Under the pieces are notes generated by a model. That model made no database searches. It was not told the DNA's origin and was given only the letters and a program-made list of their open reading frames with translations. Shown in pieces: positions 25,375 to 34,273 of a DNA stretch of 61,112 nt. Location: NCBI RefSeq assembly GCF_001557325.1, contig NZ_LSJS01000214.1, positions 1 through 61,112 on the forward strand, written 5' to 3'. The stretch's first letter is position 1; the number at the start of each line of letters is the position of its first letter. The position numbers and the translations under genes are program-made. The DNA is from Erythrobacter donghaensis. Its GTDB lineage: Bacteria > Pseudomonadota > Alphaproteobacteria > Sphingomonadales > Sphingomonadaceae.

Positions 25375-25948
25375 ACTCTCTCCTACCCACTTCCCCGCCA
25401 TCTGGGACCCCTCAGCCGCAGCGATTGTCGTCCAGTTGCGGCACGGCGGGATTGCAGATGGTGGCTTGAATACCCTGACAGTCACCGAAAATGCCTCAAT
25501 CGTAGCGCGTCATTCCGACGACATGGCGACGCACATGGTGCTGGCATGCGAAGGGCGGCGCTACCGCCTGATCATCATTGGCGACATGGCCAGTACCGCA
25601 CCGCTTTCCTTCATGCTCCCGGTCGACCACTTCTGGGACGTGCGTCGAGCGGCCATGTCGGCGTTTCAGGAACATGTTCATCTGGGTGTCCGGCGGCCTC
25701 GTCCAGCCTGTCTTGAGCCAGGTCACTCCGAGCGCTGGCGTCTCGTGCAATGGTTGCGAATCCTTGATGCTCTGCCGGAGGGCGTCAGTGCGCGTGAACT
25801 GGCAGTCGACCTGATTGCCCGCGACGCCGGACACTATTCATCCGCGGAGTGGGATAGTTCGAGCGAACGCAAACGGATCGCCCGCTGGCAGCGCAATGCT
25901 CTTGCCGTCCGCGATGGCGGATATCTGCGGCTTCTAAACGGCCACTGA
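25307..25948 (+). CDS. DUF2285-type protein, possibly the frameshifted C-terminal part of the preceding gene
   Basis: Frame overlapping the DUF6499 gene by 68 bases; the start at 25307 (ATG) is provisional. Residues from FAANPELSPTHFPAIWDP onward, then a hydrophobic middle (YRLIIIGDMASTAPLSFMLP) and a C-terminal HTH-like region (RWRLVQWLRILDALPEGVSARELAVDLI, quoted in part) fit the longer DUF2285 proteins. The last residues (RIARWQRNALAVRDGGYLRLL) match the same family's ending. It is the counterpart of the short form at 24778. Whether it is expressed separately, by frameshifting, or broken is open. Confidence 0.65.
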   Translation: MPRQSPEGDWQSTGGWFFAANPELSPTHFPAIWDPSAAAIVVQLRHGGIADGGLNTLTVTENASIVARHSDDMATHMVLACEGRRYRLIIIGDMASTAPLSFMLPVDHFWDVRRAAMSAFQEHVHLGVRRPRPACLEPGHSERWRLVQWLRILDALPEGVSARELAVDLIARDAGHYSSAEWDSSSERKRIARWQRNALAVRDGGYLRLLNGH

Positions 25949-26067
25949 TCGGGACATTCGCAGCCCTTGCGCAATGTCCGTTCACCCAGACAGCTGAAAA
26001 TCAGAACTCTCGCCTCCTGTCCGCCGGTCCGACCCTGTGTGTCCGGCACTTCTCAAGGAGGCACTTC

Positions 26068-26319
26068 ATGGATGGAGATTTCGTACCGGTCATCCCGCGC
26101 TACGTCAGAACACCCGATGCAGCGGTTCATCTCGGCTTGTCGGCGCGCACGCTCGAAAAGCATCGCTGCTACGGAACCGGACCCGCGTTTCACAAGCTGG
26201 GCCGGCGGATTGTCTATGCCATCGCGGACCTGGATTCCTGGGCGCAGAACGGACGGCGAAATTCCACATCCGATCCCGGCAAAGGCATTTGCCTCTCCGC
26301 TCGCCCGGTGCGTCGCTGA
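26068..26319 (+). CDS. AlpA-like helix-turn-helix protein
   Basis: An 83-residue protein with YVRTPDAAVHLGLSARTLEKHRCYGTGPAFHKLGRRIVYAIADLDSWA (quoted in part), a MerR/AlpA-type winged HTH as used for excisionase-like and plasmid-partition regulators. AAGGAGG precedes the ATG. Its stop shares a base with the repA start (TGATG), a fixed pairing in these elements; it probably controls repA. The last 20 residues are unusually Arg/Ser-rich and might be non-conserved. Confidence 0.85.
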   Translation: MDGDFVPVIPRYVRTPDAAVHLGLSARTLEKHRCYGTGPAFHKLGRRIVYAIADLDSWAQNGRRNSTSDPGKGICLSARPVRR

Positions 26320-27185
26320 TGCGCCCTGCCGCAGCTTCTACCCAACTGGAGCTGTTCCACCCCATTCGCGGCGATATCGCCGCGAGGGACGCGCAGGATC
26401 TTATGGCGTGGCCGTTTTTCAGCCTCGCCAAGTCGAAGCGCAGCGCTCCCATCGACTTTTCCATGGGGGCGACCTGGATCTCGGTTGAAGCCGTGCCCGA
26501 GCACGGCATGGCGACAATCTGGGATGCAGATATCCTGATCTGGGCGGCGAGTCAGCTCGTCGAGGCTCGCGATGCGGGACGTCCCACCTCCCGGCTCATC
26601 GCTGCTCGCCCACATGAAATCCTCACATTCATCGGTCGAGGCACCGGCAAGGATCATTATGAACGCCTGCGCGCGGCCCTGGACCGGCTGCAAGCCACCA
26701 CCGTTGCAACGTCGATCCGACAACAGCACCAGCGCCGCCGCCACCGCTTTTCGTGGATCAACGAATGGCGCGAGACGCTGGACGATCGCGGCCGCGCCAT
26801 CGGGATCGAGATGATCCTGCCCGACTGGTTCTATGCAGGTGTCCTCGATCGCGCTCTCGTCCTGACCATCGACCGCGCCTATTTCGGCCTGACTGGCGGC
26901 GTGGAGCGCTGGCTCTATCGCATCGTGCGCAAACATGGCGGGCACCAACGCGGCGGTTGGAGCTTCGATGTTCCGCATCTGCACCTCAAATCCGGGGCTC
27001 TCTCACCGCTCAAGCAATTTGCTTTCGAGCTGCGTGCCATCGTCCGTCGGCAATCGCTCCCGGGCTACCAGCTGACCCTCGATCACAGTTTCGGGCGTGA
27101 ACGCCTGATTTTCAAACCGATCCCCGTCGATCCGTTTCTCGCGGCCGCCCGGCGGGTCGGCTTGCCTGTGGAGAACTTGCCATGA
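26319..27185 (+). CDS. repA: Replication initiator protein A (RepA/RPA family)
   Basis: A 288-residue protein from ATG 26319, coupled to the HTH gene. It has the RPA family pattern: LMAWPFFSLAKSKRSAPIDF, then FIGRGTGKDHYERLRAALDRLQATTV, and ILPDWFYAGVLDRALVLTIDRAYFGLTGGVERWLYRIVRKHGG (segments quoted in part). Such initiators act at iterons of alphaproteobacterial plasmids and ICEs, allowing the excised circle to replicate. Three iteron-like repeats begin four bases after its stop codon. A ParA gene usually follows in relatives; none is seen here. Confidence 0.9.
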   Translation: MRPAAASTQLELFHPIRGDIAARDAQDLMAWPFFSLAKSKRSAPIDFSMGATWISVEAVPEHGMATIWDADILIWAASQLVEARDAGRPTSRLIAARPHEILTFIGRGTGKDHYERLRAALDRLQATTVATSIRQQHQRRRHRFSWINEWRETLDDRGRAIGIEMILPDWFYAGVLDRALVLTIDRAYFGLTGGVERWLYRIVRKHGGHQRGGWSFDVPHLHLKSGALSPLKQFAFELRAIVRRQSLPGYQLTLDHSFGRERLIFKPIPVDPFLAAARRVGLPVENLP

Positions 27186-27188
27186 CGC

Positions 27189-27253
27189 TCGGCCTATCGA
27201 AAACCGTCAAGTTCGGCCCATTGCAAACCCGATCTTCGGCCTATCGGAAACCG
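27189..27253 (+). repeat. Three iteron-like repeats, candidate replication origin
   Basis: TCGGCCTATCGAAAACCG (27189-27206), TCGGCCCATTGCAAACCC (27213-27230) and TCGGCCTATCGGAAACCG (27236-27253) are spaced 24 and 23 bases apart, that is about two helical turns, right after repA. Consensus TCGGCCYATYG-AAACCS. Iterons beside their initiator gene are characteristic of theta-type origins. A DnaA-box-like TGTGGACAG lies at 27355-27363. Confidence 0.65.
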
Positions 27254-27317
27254 AAGTCGTCCGGAACACCGCAGAAATCCGCCAAAAACACGCCATCCTC
27301 TAACGATGCTAATAGAA

Positions 27318-27336
27318 AAGAATCCTTCGGATTCTT
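27318..27336. terminator. Hairpin in the repA-DUF2840 gap
   Basis: AAGAATCC-TTC-GGATTCTT is a perfect 8-bp stem with a 3-base loop in an A-rich stretch, between the iterons and the DUF2840 gene. It may end repA transcription or be an origin element; the sequence alone does not decide. Confidence 0.45.
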
Positions 27337-27432
27337 GCTAACGGCCTCGTCGGTTGTGGACAGCTTAGCTGCGGCACCGATGCTTCCGTCTCCCAGAACA
27401 GCTGCTCGTCGCCTGTTGCCGGAGGGACGATC

Positions 27433-27942
27433 ATGAGCCGTCCGACTTTGCCTCGACCTGCGAGCAGTTCGCGTTTCGCCAGCACGACGACTGAGGTCGA
27501 ACTGACCTGGATCGAGAAGCGCTACGAGCAATGGATTCGCTTCGGGCGCATCGCAAATGACAGGATCATCAGCCGCAGCACCCGCATTGTCAGCTTCCGT
27601 CCTGGCGCAACCTTCGCGCTCGTGCGCTGGATGTCCAACGACTTCGGAACGGTTTTTTCGAGCATAGACATTGTGACCGCTGTGTCGTCAGGCCAGCCGT
27701 ATACGACCTTGCCCTTCGTGCGTCCGGGCGGAGAAATACTCCTGCACATCGAAGGATGGCCCAAAGTTGCACAAGTGCTCGAGGCTATCGATAGCGTGGA
27801 GGCAGCCGGGCTCGATCCCAGCGACGCATCGCCTGACCATTGGCGCCACGTAAGCAACCGGCTGAGTGCCGGAATGCCATTTCGGCCCTATACGGCGGAG
27901 CGGCACGCGGCATGGCTCCGGCGCAAGGCGCTCGAAGCATGA
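27433..27942 (+). CDS. DUF2840 family protein
   Basis: A 169-residue protein with TTEVELTWIEKRYEQWIRFG and the terminal RNR-like AAWLRRKALEA. This is the DUF2840 family, always found between repA/parA and traF in Trb-type ICEs of this group. Function unknown. Its stop overlaps the traF start by four bases (ATGA). In relatives the C-terminus is adjacent to a ParA protein; the 247-base gap before this gene contains only iterons and a hairpin. Confidence 0.85.
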   Translation: MSRPTLPRPASSSRFASTTTEVELTWIEKRYEQWIRFGRIANDRIISRSTRIVSFRPGATFALVRWMSNDFGTVFSSIDIVTAVSSGQPYTTLPFVRPGGEILLHIEGWPKVAQVLEAIDSVEAAGLDPSDASPDHWRHVSNRLSAGMPFRPYTAERHAAWLRRKALEA

Positions 27943-28532
27943 CCCGGCGCAGCTATCTCCGCGCCACAATGCTGCTGGCGGGCGTCTTCAGCGCTGGGTT
28001 TGCAGCCGTCGCTGTGCAGTTACCGCGTCCCCGGTTGATGTGGAACGCCAGCGCCAGCGCGCCAATCGGTCTCTATCGGATCGACCGCGCCGCACCTTTG
28101 CGGCTTGGCGATCTCGTAGCCATTACACCGCCCGACGACATTGCCCGGTTTCTCGACCGTCGTCGTTACCTGCCATCCGGCGTGCCGCTCATAAAGCATA
28201 TTGCAGCCTTGCCCGGACAGCGGATTTGCCGCGTCGGCGCAGTTATCACGCGCGATGGACGAGCGATCGCCGTGGCGAAGATGCACGACAGGATGGGCCG
28301 CGCGCTGCCAGTCTGGCGCGGCTGCCGCCGATTGGGTTCTGGCCAGCTCTTCCTGCTCAATCCAGCTCCGGACAGTCTCGATGGGCGCTATTTCGGTTTG
28401 CTCCCGGCGACGGGTCTGATCGGCAACGCACGCCCCATCCTGACACGCGCAGCCCCCGGTGAACCGCTGCGCTGGCGCGCGTCCGACACACCCACCGTTT
28501 TTACAACCACCAAGCAGGAGACCAAGCCATGA
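27939..28532 (+). CDS. traF: Conjugal transfer signal peptidase TraF (S26 family)
   Basis: A 197-residue protein from ATG 27939 with an N-terminal membrane anchor (LRATMLLAGVFSAGFAAVAVQ). The S26 catalytic Ser lies in NASASAPIGLYRI and the Lys in PLIKHIAALPGQRICR. TraF proteases process the TrbC pilin, encoded 7 kb downstream, into its cyclic mature form in RP4. A late YFGLLPATGLIGNARPI box is also typical. Overlaps DUF2840 and DUF736 genes at either end, so part of one operon. Confidence 0.92.
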   Translation: MTRRSYLRATMLLAGVFSAGFAAVAVQLPRPRLMWNASASAPIGLYRIDRAAPLRLGDLVAITPPDDIARFLDRRRYLPSGVPLIKHIAALPGQRICRVGAVITRDGRAIAVAKMHDRMGRALPVWRGCRRLGSGQLFLLNPAPDSLDGRYFGLLPATGLIGNARPILTRAAPGEPLRWRASDTPTVFTTTKQETKP

Positions 28533-28861
28533 TGATTGGCGAGTTTCATTCCACTCAGGATGGGTTCGCTGGCCGCATCCGGACGCTCACGCTCGATGCT
28601 GCCGTAACTCTCGTTCCAGCCCCCGCGAACGACTGTGAGAATGCACCCGACTGGAGAGTTCTGCTCGGCGATGCCGACACCGGAATCGAAATTGGCGCTG
28701 GATGGAACCGGACAGGCGAACGTGCCGGGGCCTATGTCTCCGTACATATTGATGACCCGGCATTCGTACTGCCCCTTCGCGGAAATCTGCTCCGCTCGAT
28801 CGGCCAGCACGACGTGCATCACCTGCTCTGGTCGCGTCCGACGCACCGCGATCGGAAATAG
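28529..28861 (+). CDS. DUF736 family protein (copy 2)
   Basis: A 110-residue protein with GEFHSTQDGFAGRIRTLTLD at the N-terminus, GDADTGIEIGAGWNRTGERAGAYVSVHIDDPAF, and HHLLWSRPTHRD at the end (segments quoted in part). It is diverged from the copy at 23922 but has the same family features. This is the canonical position, between traF and the transglycosylase. Its ATG overlaps the traF stop. Confidence 0.85.
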   Translation: MMIGEFHSTQDGFAGRIRTLTLDAAVTLVPAPANDCENAPDWRVLLGDADTGIEIGAGWNRTGERAGAYVSVHIDDPAFVLPLRGNLLRSIGQHDVHHLLWSRPTHRDRK

Positions 28862-28863
28862 CC

Positions 28864-29637
28864 ATGAACCGTCAATCACGGACCAGTCGCAAGTGGCGTC
28901 CGCTTTGCCTTGCGTATCGCCTGCACCGCGACCTTCTCCTTCCCGGCCTTTGTCTGGTCATTAGCGTCGGAACAATCATCGCACCGCAGGCGGCGATTGC
29001 ATCCGAGACAGACCAATTCGCGGCGCATCCTTATGCACCGCACGTTGCTGAGGCGTCACAGCGCTTCGGCATTCCTGAACTCTGGATATGGGCGGTGATG
29101 CGCGCCGAGAGCCGCGGCAATTCGCGCGCTGTTTCTTCCACTGGAGCGATGGGTCTGATGCAGCTCATGCCTGGCACCTGGAGCACACTCACCGCACGTC
29201 ATGGGCTCGGCTCTGACCCGTTCGATGTCCGCGCCAACATTCTTGGGGGAGCAGCATATCTGCGCGCCATGTGGGACCGCTATGGCGACGTCGGTCTGAT
29301 GTTGGCAGCATATAATGCAGGACCAGGCCGTGCCGATGACTACGCCGCTGGTCGGCGGGGTTTGCCCGCAGAGACCATCAGCTATGTGGCTCAGATCGTG
29401 CCGGGTCTCGGCATATCGAGCACTGCCGCGCCTGCTGCAATGCCGCCAGCCATTACAATGTCGTGGCGCCAATCTGCTCTATTCGCGCCTCGCGACGTTG
29501 ATGGCGGTGACCGCGCAGATCCTGCAACGCCAGAGCAACCAGAGGACGCGAGCGGCGCAATTCCTGTGCGATCACTACGGCGTGCTGACCGAGCACCGCA
29601 TGCGCTGTTCGTCTCGCTTTCGTCACGGAATCCGTGA
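28864..29637 (+). CDS. Conjugation-associated lytic transglycosylase
   Basis: A 257-residue protein with a signal peptide/anchor (residues ~22-47, LLLPGLCLVISVGTIIAPQAA) and an SLT domain: IWAVMRAESRGNSRAVSSTGAMGLMQLMPGTW (quoted in part; catalytic Glu in RAESRG), NILGGAAYLRAMWDRYGDVGLMLAAYNAGP. It opens peptidoglycan for the T4SS, equivalent to VirB1/TrbN. The C-terminal tail (from about residue 195) is Pro/Ala-rich. It begins three bases after DUF736. Confidence 0.92.
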   Translation: MNRQSRTSRKWRPLCLAYRLHRDLLLPGLCLVISVGTIIAPQAAIASETDQFAAHPYAPHVAEASQRFGIPELWIWAVMRAESRGNSRAVSSTGAMGLMQLMPGTWSTLTARHGLGSDPFDVRANILGGAAYLRAMWDRYGDVGLMLAAYNAGPGRADDYAAGRRGLPAETISYVAQIVPGLGISSTAAPAAMPPAITMSWRQSALFAPRDVDGGDRADPATPEQPEDASGAIPVRSLRRADRAPHALFVSLSSRNP

Positions 29638-29792
29638 TGACGTACACCCTGTCAGTTCCGGTCGCTCCGGCACCATGCAATGTGTTTCGTGCGGTTTGGT
29701 GGGCGGTTGGAATTCAGCAGAAGGTGGGAGGGCAAGATAAAAGGACAGCCAGCAGGCTCGTCCTATGTGGTTGGGATCATTGCCGAAAACCG

Positions 29793-29818
29793 TATGGCTC
29801 CCCGCCGGCACAGCCATA
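29793..29818. promoter_or_regulatory. Candidate oriT stem-loop upstream of the relaxase
   Basis: TATGGCT-N12-AGCCATA is a perfect 7-bp inverted repeat in the 235-base non-coding gap between the transglycosylase and relaxase genes, 55 bases before the relaxase start. oriT sites commonly lie beside the relaxase gene and contain such repeats next to nic. No known nic sequence was recognised, so this is inference. Confidence 0.4.
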
Positions 29819-29872
29819 TCGCAACGCAAATTTGTCATTGTTTTCAACGCCAAACTGTATGGCGCGCAGTCC

Positions 29873-31630
29873 ATGAGCCGCGATGACGGTGATTTTCACG
29901 TCCGGCCGGGAAGAGGCAGGGATAGCGGCAAGGGTTCGGCGCAGAAGGGCCAAAAACTCGCTGCACAGGTCCGCCGTGCTGCCGCGCGATCAGGACAGAC
30001 GCGCCTGCCGAGGACCGCTTCGAAACGCGGACAAGGCACTGGCAGAAGCGGTCGCGGCAGGCACGCACTCGCCTCAATGCGGCAGCGCTCGCCGATACAG
30101 CGCCGGGTGACGGTCCTGGCTCGCATAGTCCGGCACAAAGGAGCGCAATACCGAGCCGCACCACTCGGTCGGCACATCTCGTATCTCGAACGCGACGGCG
30201 TGACCCGTGACGGCTGCAAGGCAACGATGTTCGATGCCCGCAGCGACGCGAGTGATCGCGAGGCCTTTGCCAATCGGTGCGAGGATGATCGTCATCATTT
30301 CCGTTTTATCGTCAGTCCCGAAGATGCAGGCATCATGCAGGATCTGCGAGATTTCACGCGGGATCTGATGGGCGACATGGCCAAGGATCTGGGCACCGAA
30401 CTCGACTGGGTAGCAGTTGGTCACTGGAACACCGACAATCCCCACATTCACATTCTCGTGCGCGGCGTGGCGGATGACGGCACCGATCTGGTCATTGACC
30501 GCGGTTATGTCAGCGATGGCATGCGAAATCGAGCCGAGGAGCGGGTCACGCTCGAGCTTGGGCTGAGAAGCGAACGCGACATCAGGACCGCCGTAGAGCG
30601 CGAGGTCGATGCCGAGCGATGGACGGGACTTGATCGGCAGCTCGTCAACCTCGGCGAAGATTCGGCAGGCCGCGTCGACTTTCGCCCGGGCGGAGAAGGC
30701 GATCCCGAGACACGGCGACTGCTTGTTGGTCGCGCCGCGAAGCTGGAGCAGCTCGGTCTGGCCACCCGCGAGGGGGCGGGAGTGTGGACCATTGATCCTG
30801 GCATTGAGCGCACCTTGCGCGATCTCTCCGTCCGCAACGACATCATCAAGACCATGCACCGCGCCCTGACGCGGGAGGGCGGGCAATTCGACCCTTCAGC
30901 TTTGGCTTTGCACACCCAAGCACCCAGCGACCCGATCCTGGGACGCCTGATCGCGCGAGGCCTCCAGGATGAACTGACGGGCAGCGCCTATGCGATCGTC
31001 GACGGCACCGATGGGCGCACCCATCACCTGCGCTTCGACGACATAGAAATGACCGGCGACGCACGGCCGGGATCCATTGTCGAGCTTCGATCTTGGGAGG
31101 ACAGCAAAGGTCACACTCGCCTTTCACTGGCGACGCGTTCGGATCTGCCCCTTGCGGACCAGATTGCATCGCCAGGCGCAACGTGGCTCGATCGCCAGCT
31201 TGTCGCGCGCGAGCCTCCAATCACCGGGAATGGCTTCGGCCTCGACGTGCGGGCCGCGCTGGAAGCACGCGCGCACCATCTTGAAGCGCAGGGCCTCGCC
31301 AGAAGGCAGGGCCAAAGGTTGATCCTCGCTCAGGACCTCATTGCCACGTTGAAAAATGAGGAGCTGGCATCGACGGCAGAGGGAATCTCCGCGCGAACCG
31401 GACTCGAGCACAAACCGTCTGCGGCCGGCGACTATGTCAGCGGAATCTATCGTGACCGCGTGACGCTGTCGTCCGGTCGGTTCGCGATGATTGACGACGG
31501 CATGAGCTTCCAACTCGTGCCGTGGCGTCCGGCACTCGACAAGCATCTGGGGCAACACATCACAGGCACCATGTCACCGGGCGGGACGGTCGACTGGGCC
31601 TTGGGTCGCGGGCGGGGGATCGGCCTGTGA
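29873..31630 (+). CDS. rlxS: Relaxase, DUF3363/RlxS type (VirD2-like)
   Basis: A 585-residue protein from ATG 29873 (MSRDDGDFHVRPGRGRDSG, quoted in part); upstream in-frame codons look non-coding. It contains ISYLERDGVTRDG (candidate active-site Tyr) and the metal-binding WVAVGHWNTDNPHIHILVRG, with the HxH of rolling-circle relaxases. The C-terminal half (from about residue 300) is the DUF3363 domain. The enzyme nicks oriT, stays attached to the 5' end and is taken through the T4SS by the coupling protein encoded 28 bases downstream. Confidence 0.92.
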   Translation: MSRDDGDFHVRPGRGRDSGKGSAQKGQKLAAQVRRAAARSGQTRLPRTASKRGQGTGRSGRGRHALASMRQRSPIQRRVTVLARIVRHKGAQYRAAPLGRHISYLERDGVTRDGCKATMFDARSDASDREAFANRCEDDRHHFRFIVSPEDAGIMQDLRDFTRDLMGDMAKDLGTELDWVAVGHWNTDNPHIHILVRGVADDGTDLVIDRGYVSDGMRNRAEERVTLELGLRSERDIRTAVEREVDAERWTGLDRQLVNLGEDSAGRVDFRPGGEGDPETRRLLVGRAAKLEQLGLATREGAGVWTIDPGIERTLRDLSVRNDIIKTMHRALTREGGQFDPSALALHTQAPSDPILGRLIARGLQDELTGSAYAIVDGTDGRTHHLRFDDIEMTGDARPGSIVELRSWEDSKGHTRLSLATRSDLPLADQIASPGATWLDRQLVAREPPITGNGFGLDVRAALEARAHHLEAQGLARRQGQRLILAQDLIATLKNEELASTAEGISARTGLEHKPSAAGDYVSGIYRDRVTLSSGRFAMIDDGMSFQLVPWRPALDKHLGQHITGTMSPGGTVDWALGRGRGIGL

Positions 31631-31658
31631 AGCACCTTTCCCGACAGGACCAAAACCC

Positions 31659-33716
31659 ATGAACGACAAGATCCTTTGGGGCCAGATACTGGCCGTCTTC
31701 ACGATTATCCTTCTTGCGATCTGGAGCGCCACGCAATGGACTGCAGCGGCGCTTGGTTATCAACCCGAACTGGGACAACCCTGGTTCTGGCTCGGCGGCC
31801 ACCCCGTTTACGCGCCTCCTGCCTTCTTCTGGTGGTGGTTCGCTTTCGATGCTTACGCGCCGTCGGTCTTCCTGCATGGCGCCTTCATTGCCGTGTCGGG
31901 TGGCTTCCTGTCCTTCATCGTCGCGATCGCGATGTCGGTCTGGCGCGCACGCGAACGTCGTAAAGCCGAAACCTATGGCTCGGCTCGCTGGGCCAATGAA
32001 GCCGAGATCCGCAAAGCCGACATGCTCGGCGATGCCGGCGTAATGCTCGGTCGGTTCGGGCGCTCCTACCTCCGGCATGATGGCCCAGAGCATGTGCTCT
32101 GCTTCGCGCCGACCCGTTCGGGCAAAGGTGTAGGCCTCGTCGTTCCGACCCTATTGACTTGGCCAGGCTCGGTAATCGTGCATGATATCAAAGGCGAGAA
32201 CTGGCAGCTCACCGCCGGTTTCCGCGCCCAACATGGCCCGGTCCTGCTCTTCGATCCGACCAACCCCAATTCTGCAGGCTACAACCCCTTGCTCGAGGTC
32301 CGGCGCGGTGAATGGGAAGTGCGCGATGTCCAGAATGTCGCCGACGTCCTGGTCGATCCGGAGGGTAGCCTCGAGAAACGCAACCACTGGGAAAAAACCA
32401 GTCACGCGTTGCTGGTCGGCGCGATCCTTCATGTGCTCTATGCGGAGAAGGACAAGTCCCTCGCAGGCGTCGCCGCATTCCTGTCCGATCCTCGCCGCGG
32501 GATTGAGACAACACTTCACCGAATGAAGGTCACCCGGCACCTCGGTGAAAAGGGCGTCCATCCAGTCGTGGCAGCAGCGGCGCAGGAACTGCTCAACAAA
32601 TCCGACAATGAGCGGTCCGGCGTCCTGTCGACCGCCATGTCGTTCTTGGGCCTCTATCGTGATCCGGTCGTGGCGAAGGTCACCAGTGCATCGCACTGGC
32701 GCATCGCGGACCTCATGGCCGGACAACATCCGACGTCGCTCTATCTCGTCATTCCTCCCGGCGACATCAGCCGGACCAAACCGCTGATCCGACTGATCCT
32801 CAACCAGATCGGACGGCGCCTGACCGAGGACCTCAATCCTGGTAACCGTCCCCAGCGACTGCTCCTCATGCTGGACGAGTTCCCGGCCTTGGGGCGGCTC
32901 GACTTCTTCGAGAGCGCACTGGCGTTCATGGCGGGCTACGGGATCAAGGCGTTCCTGATCGCCCAGTCGCTGAATCAGATCGAGAAGGCTTACGGCCAGA
33001 ACAATGCGATCCTCGACAACTGCCATGTGCGGGTGAGTTTCGCGACCAATGACGAACGAACCGCGAAGCGGATTTCCGACGCTTTGGGAACCGCCACGGA
33101 AATGCGCGCGATGAAGAACTATGCCGGCCATCGGCTTTCGCCCTGGCTTGGGCATTTGATGGTCTCGCGCTCGGAGACGGCCCGTGCTCTGCTCACGCCC
33201 GGCGAGGTCATGCAACTTCCGCCCGACGACGAGATCGTCATGGCTGCGGGGATTGCTCCTATACGGGCGCGCAAGGCCCGGTATTTCCTCGATCCCCGAT
33301 TCACAGCGCGGGTAATCGACCCGCCTCAGCCAAAGCCTGCCAAGGATGCGAAACCTGCTGAGGATGACTGGTCGGGCCTGAAGGTCGCCGAAGTCGAACT
33401 GCCGCCCAAGGTAAGTGACGCCGGTGCCGCGGTGAGGAGTGCCGCCTCGCCCGCAAAGTCCAAAGCGCACGCCAGCAAACGTAAGCCCAAGTCCACCGCC
33501 GAGAGTCAGGCCGAAAACAGTGGCATCCGTCAGGAACCCGGCCTGCCCGATCATGAAAATGTGGCACCAGAAACGGATCGACCGTTCAACCCTTTCGACC
33601 CCGATGCTGACGCTTCGCAGGACGAGACAGCGCAGAATCGGCAGGCCATCGACCGCGCCTTTAGGCGTAATGCACGCAATGCCTCGCTCGATCCCGATGA
33701 TGGGATCGAACTATGA
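31659..33716 (+). CDS. traG: Type IV coupling protein TraG (VirD4 family)
   Basis: A 685-residue protein with two N-terminal membrane segments (about residues 8-28 and 72-94). Walker A is APTRSGKGVG and Walker B RLLLMLDEFPALGRL, with the VirD4 segment IKAFLIAQSLNQIEKAYG between. The C-terminal ~110 residues are polar, Lys/Pro/Ala-rich, and probably bind substrates. It links the relaxosome to the Trb channel. The stop overlaps the CopG gene by four bases. Confidence 0.95.
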   Translation: MNDKILWGQILAVFTIILLAIWSATQWTAAALGYQPELGQPWFWLGGHPVYAPPAFFWWWFAFDAYAPSVFLHGAFIAVSGGFLSFIVAIAMSVWRARERRKAETYGSARWANEAEIRKADMLGDAGVMLGRFGRSYLRHDGPEHVLCFAPTRSGKGVGLVVPTLLTWPGSVIVHDIKGENWQLTAGFRAQHGPVLLFDPTNPNSAGYNPLLEVRRGEWEVRDVQNVADVLVDPEGSLEKRNHWEKTSHALLVGAILHVLYAEKDKSLAGVAAFLSDPRRGIETTLHRMKVTRHLGEKGVHPVVAAAAQELLNKSDNERSGVLSTAMSFLGLYRDPVVAKVTSASHWRIADLMAGQHPTSLYLVIPPGDISRTKPLIRLILNQIGRRLTEDLNPGNRPQRLLLMLDEFPALGRLDFFESALAFMAGYGIKAFLIAQSLNQIEKAYGQNNAILDNCHVRVSFATNDERTAKRISDALGTATEMRAMKNYAGHRLSPWLGHLMVSRSETARALLTPGEVMQLPPDDEIVMAAGIAPIRARKARYFLDPRFTARVIDPPQPKPAKDAKPAEDDWSGLKVAEVELPPKVSDAGAAVRSAASPAKSKAHASKRKPKSTAESQAENSGIRQEPGLPDHENVAPETDRPFNPFDPDADASQDETAQNRQAIDRAFRRNARNASLDPDDGIEL

Positions 33717-34117
33717 AGAAGCCCGATCGCCAGAAAATGACCTTCCGGATCGACGCCCATCTGGCCCGCCAGCTCTCAGAACGGGCGCGCACCCGGCGGG
33801 TGTCGCAGACTGAAGTGCTTGAGGCCGCACTCGCGTCAATGCTGACACCTGACAGCGATGAACGGATCGAGGCGGTGGTGACCAAGCGGCTTGACCGTCT
33901 TGCTCGCCAGCTTGAGCGTCTCGAATGGCATGTCGAATTGTCGAACGAGGCATTTGCGATCTTCGTGCGTTTCTGGCTCACGAGTAATACGCCGTTGCCC
34001 GATGAAGCCATGCGGGCAGCGCAGGCGACCGGTAAGCAGCGGTATCAGGCCTTCGTTGAGTCACTGGCGAAGCGGATGGATGCAGGGCCAAAGTTGAGGG
34101 ATGAGATCGACAGCTAG
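33713..34117 (+). CDS. CopG-family ribbon-helix-helix protein
   Basis: A 134-residue protein with KMTFRIDAHLARQLSERARTRRVSQTEVLEAAL at the N-terminus, a ribbon-helix-helix DNA-binding domain. The remaining ~90 residues are helical. It is always found between traG and trbB in this ICE class. It may act as an accessory relaxosome protein or as repressor of the transfer operon. ATGA overlap with traG; a 156-base gap follows before trbB. Confidence 0.88.
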   Translation: MKKPDRQKMTFRIDAHLARQLSERARTRRVSQTEVLEAALASMLTPDSDERIEAVVTKRLDRLARQLERLEWHVELSNEAFAIFVRFWLTSNTPLPDEAMRAAQATGKQRYQAFVESLAKRMDAGPKLRDEIDS

Positions 34118-34273
34118 CGAGGCCGTTGCTCGACTGCTTCTACGCTCATCCCTGTTTTTCTGCGCTCCACTACTACGACGCTAAATCGTTGTTGAACCTG
34201 CCTGTTTTCTGCGTCTCTTAATCGACCCTGATGAGCCGGACGATGTTGTCCCGCTCTTGCAGCGGGGTATCCG

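Noticed and set aside
27182..27436. 84-codon reading after repA
   Set aside because: It covers the iteron repeats and the hairpin, has low-complexity Ser/Pro composition and no recognised pattern.
29634..29876. 80-codon reading between transglycosylase and relaxase
   Set aside because: No family, poor ribosome site, and it spans the probable oriT region.
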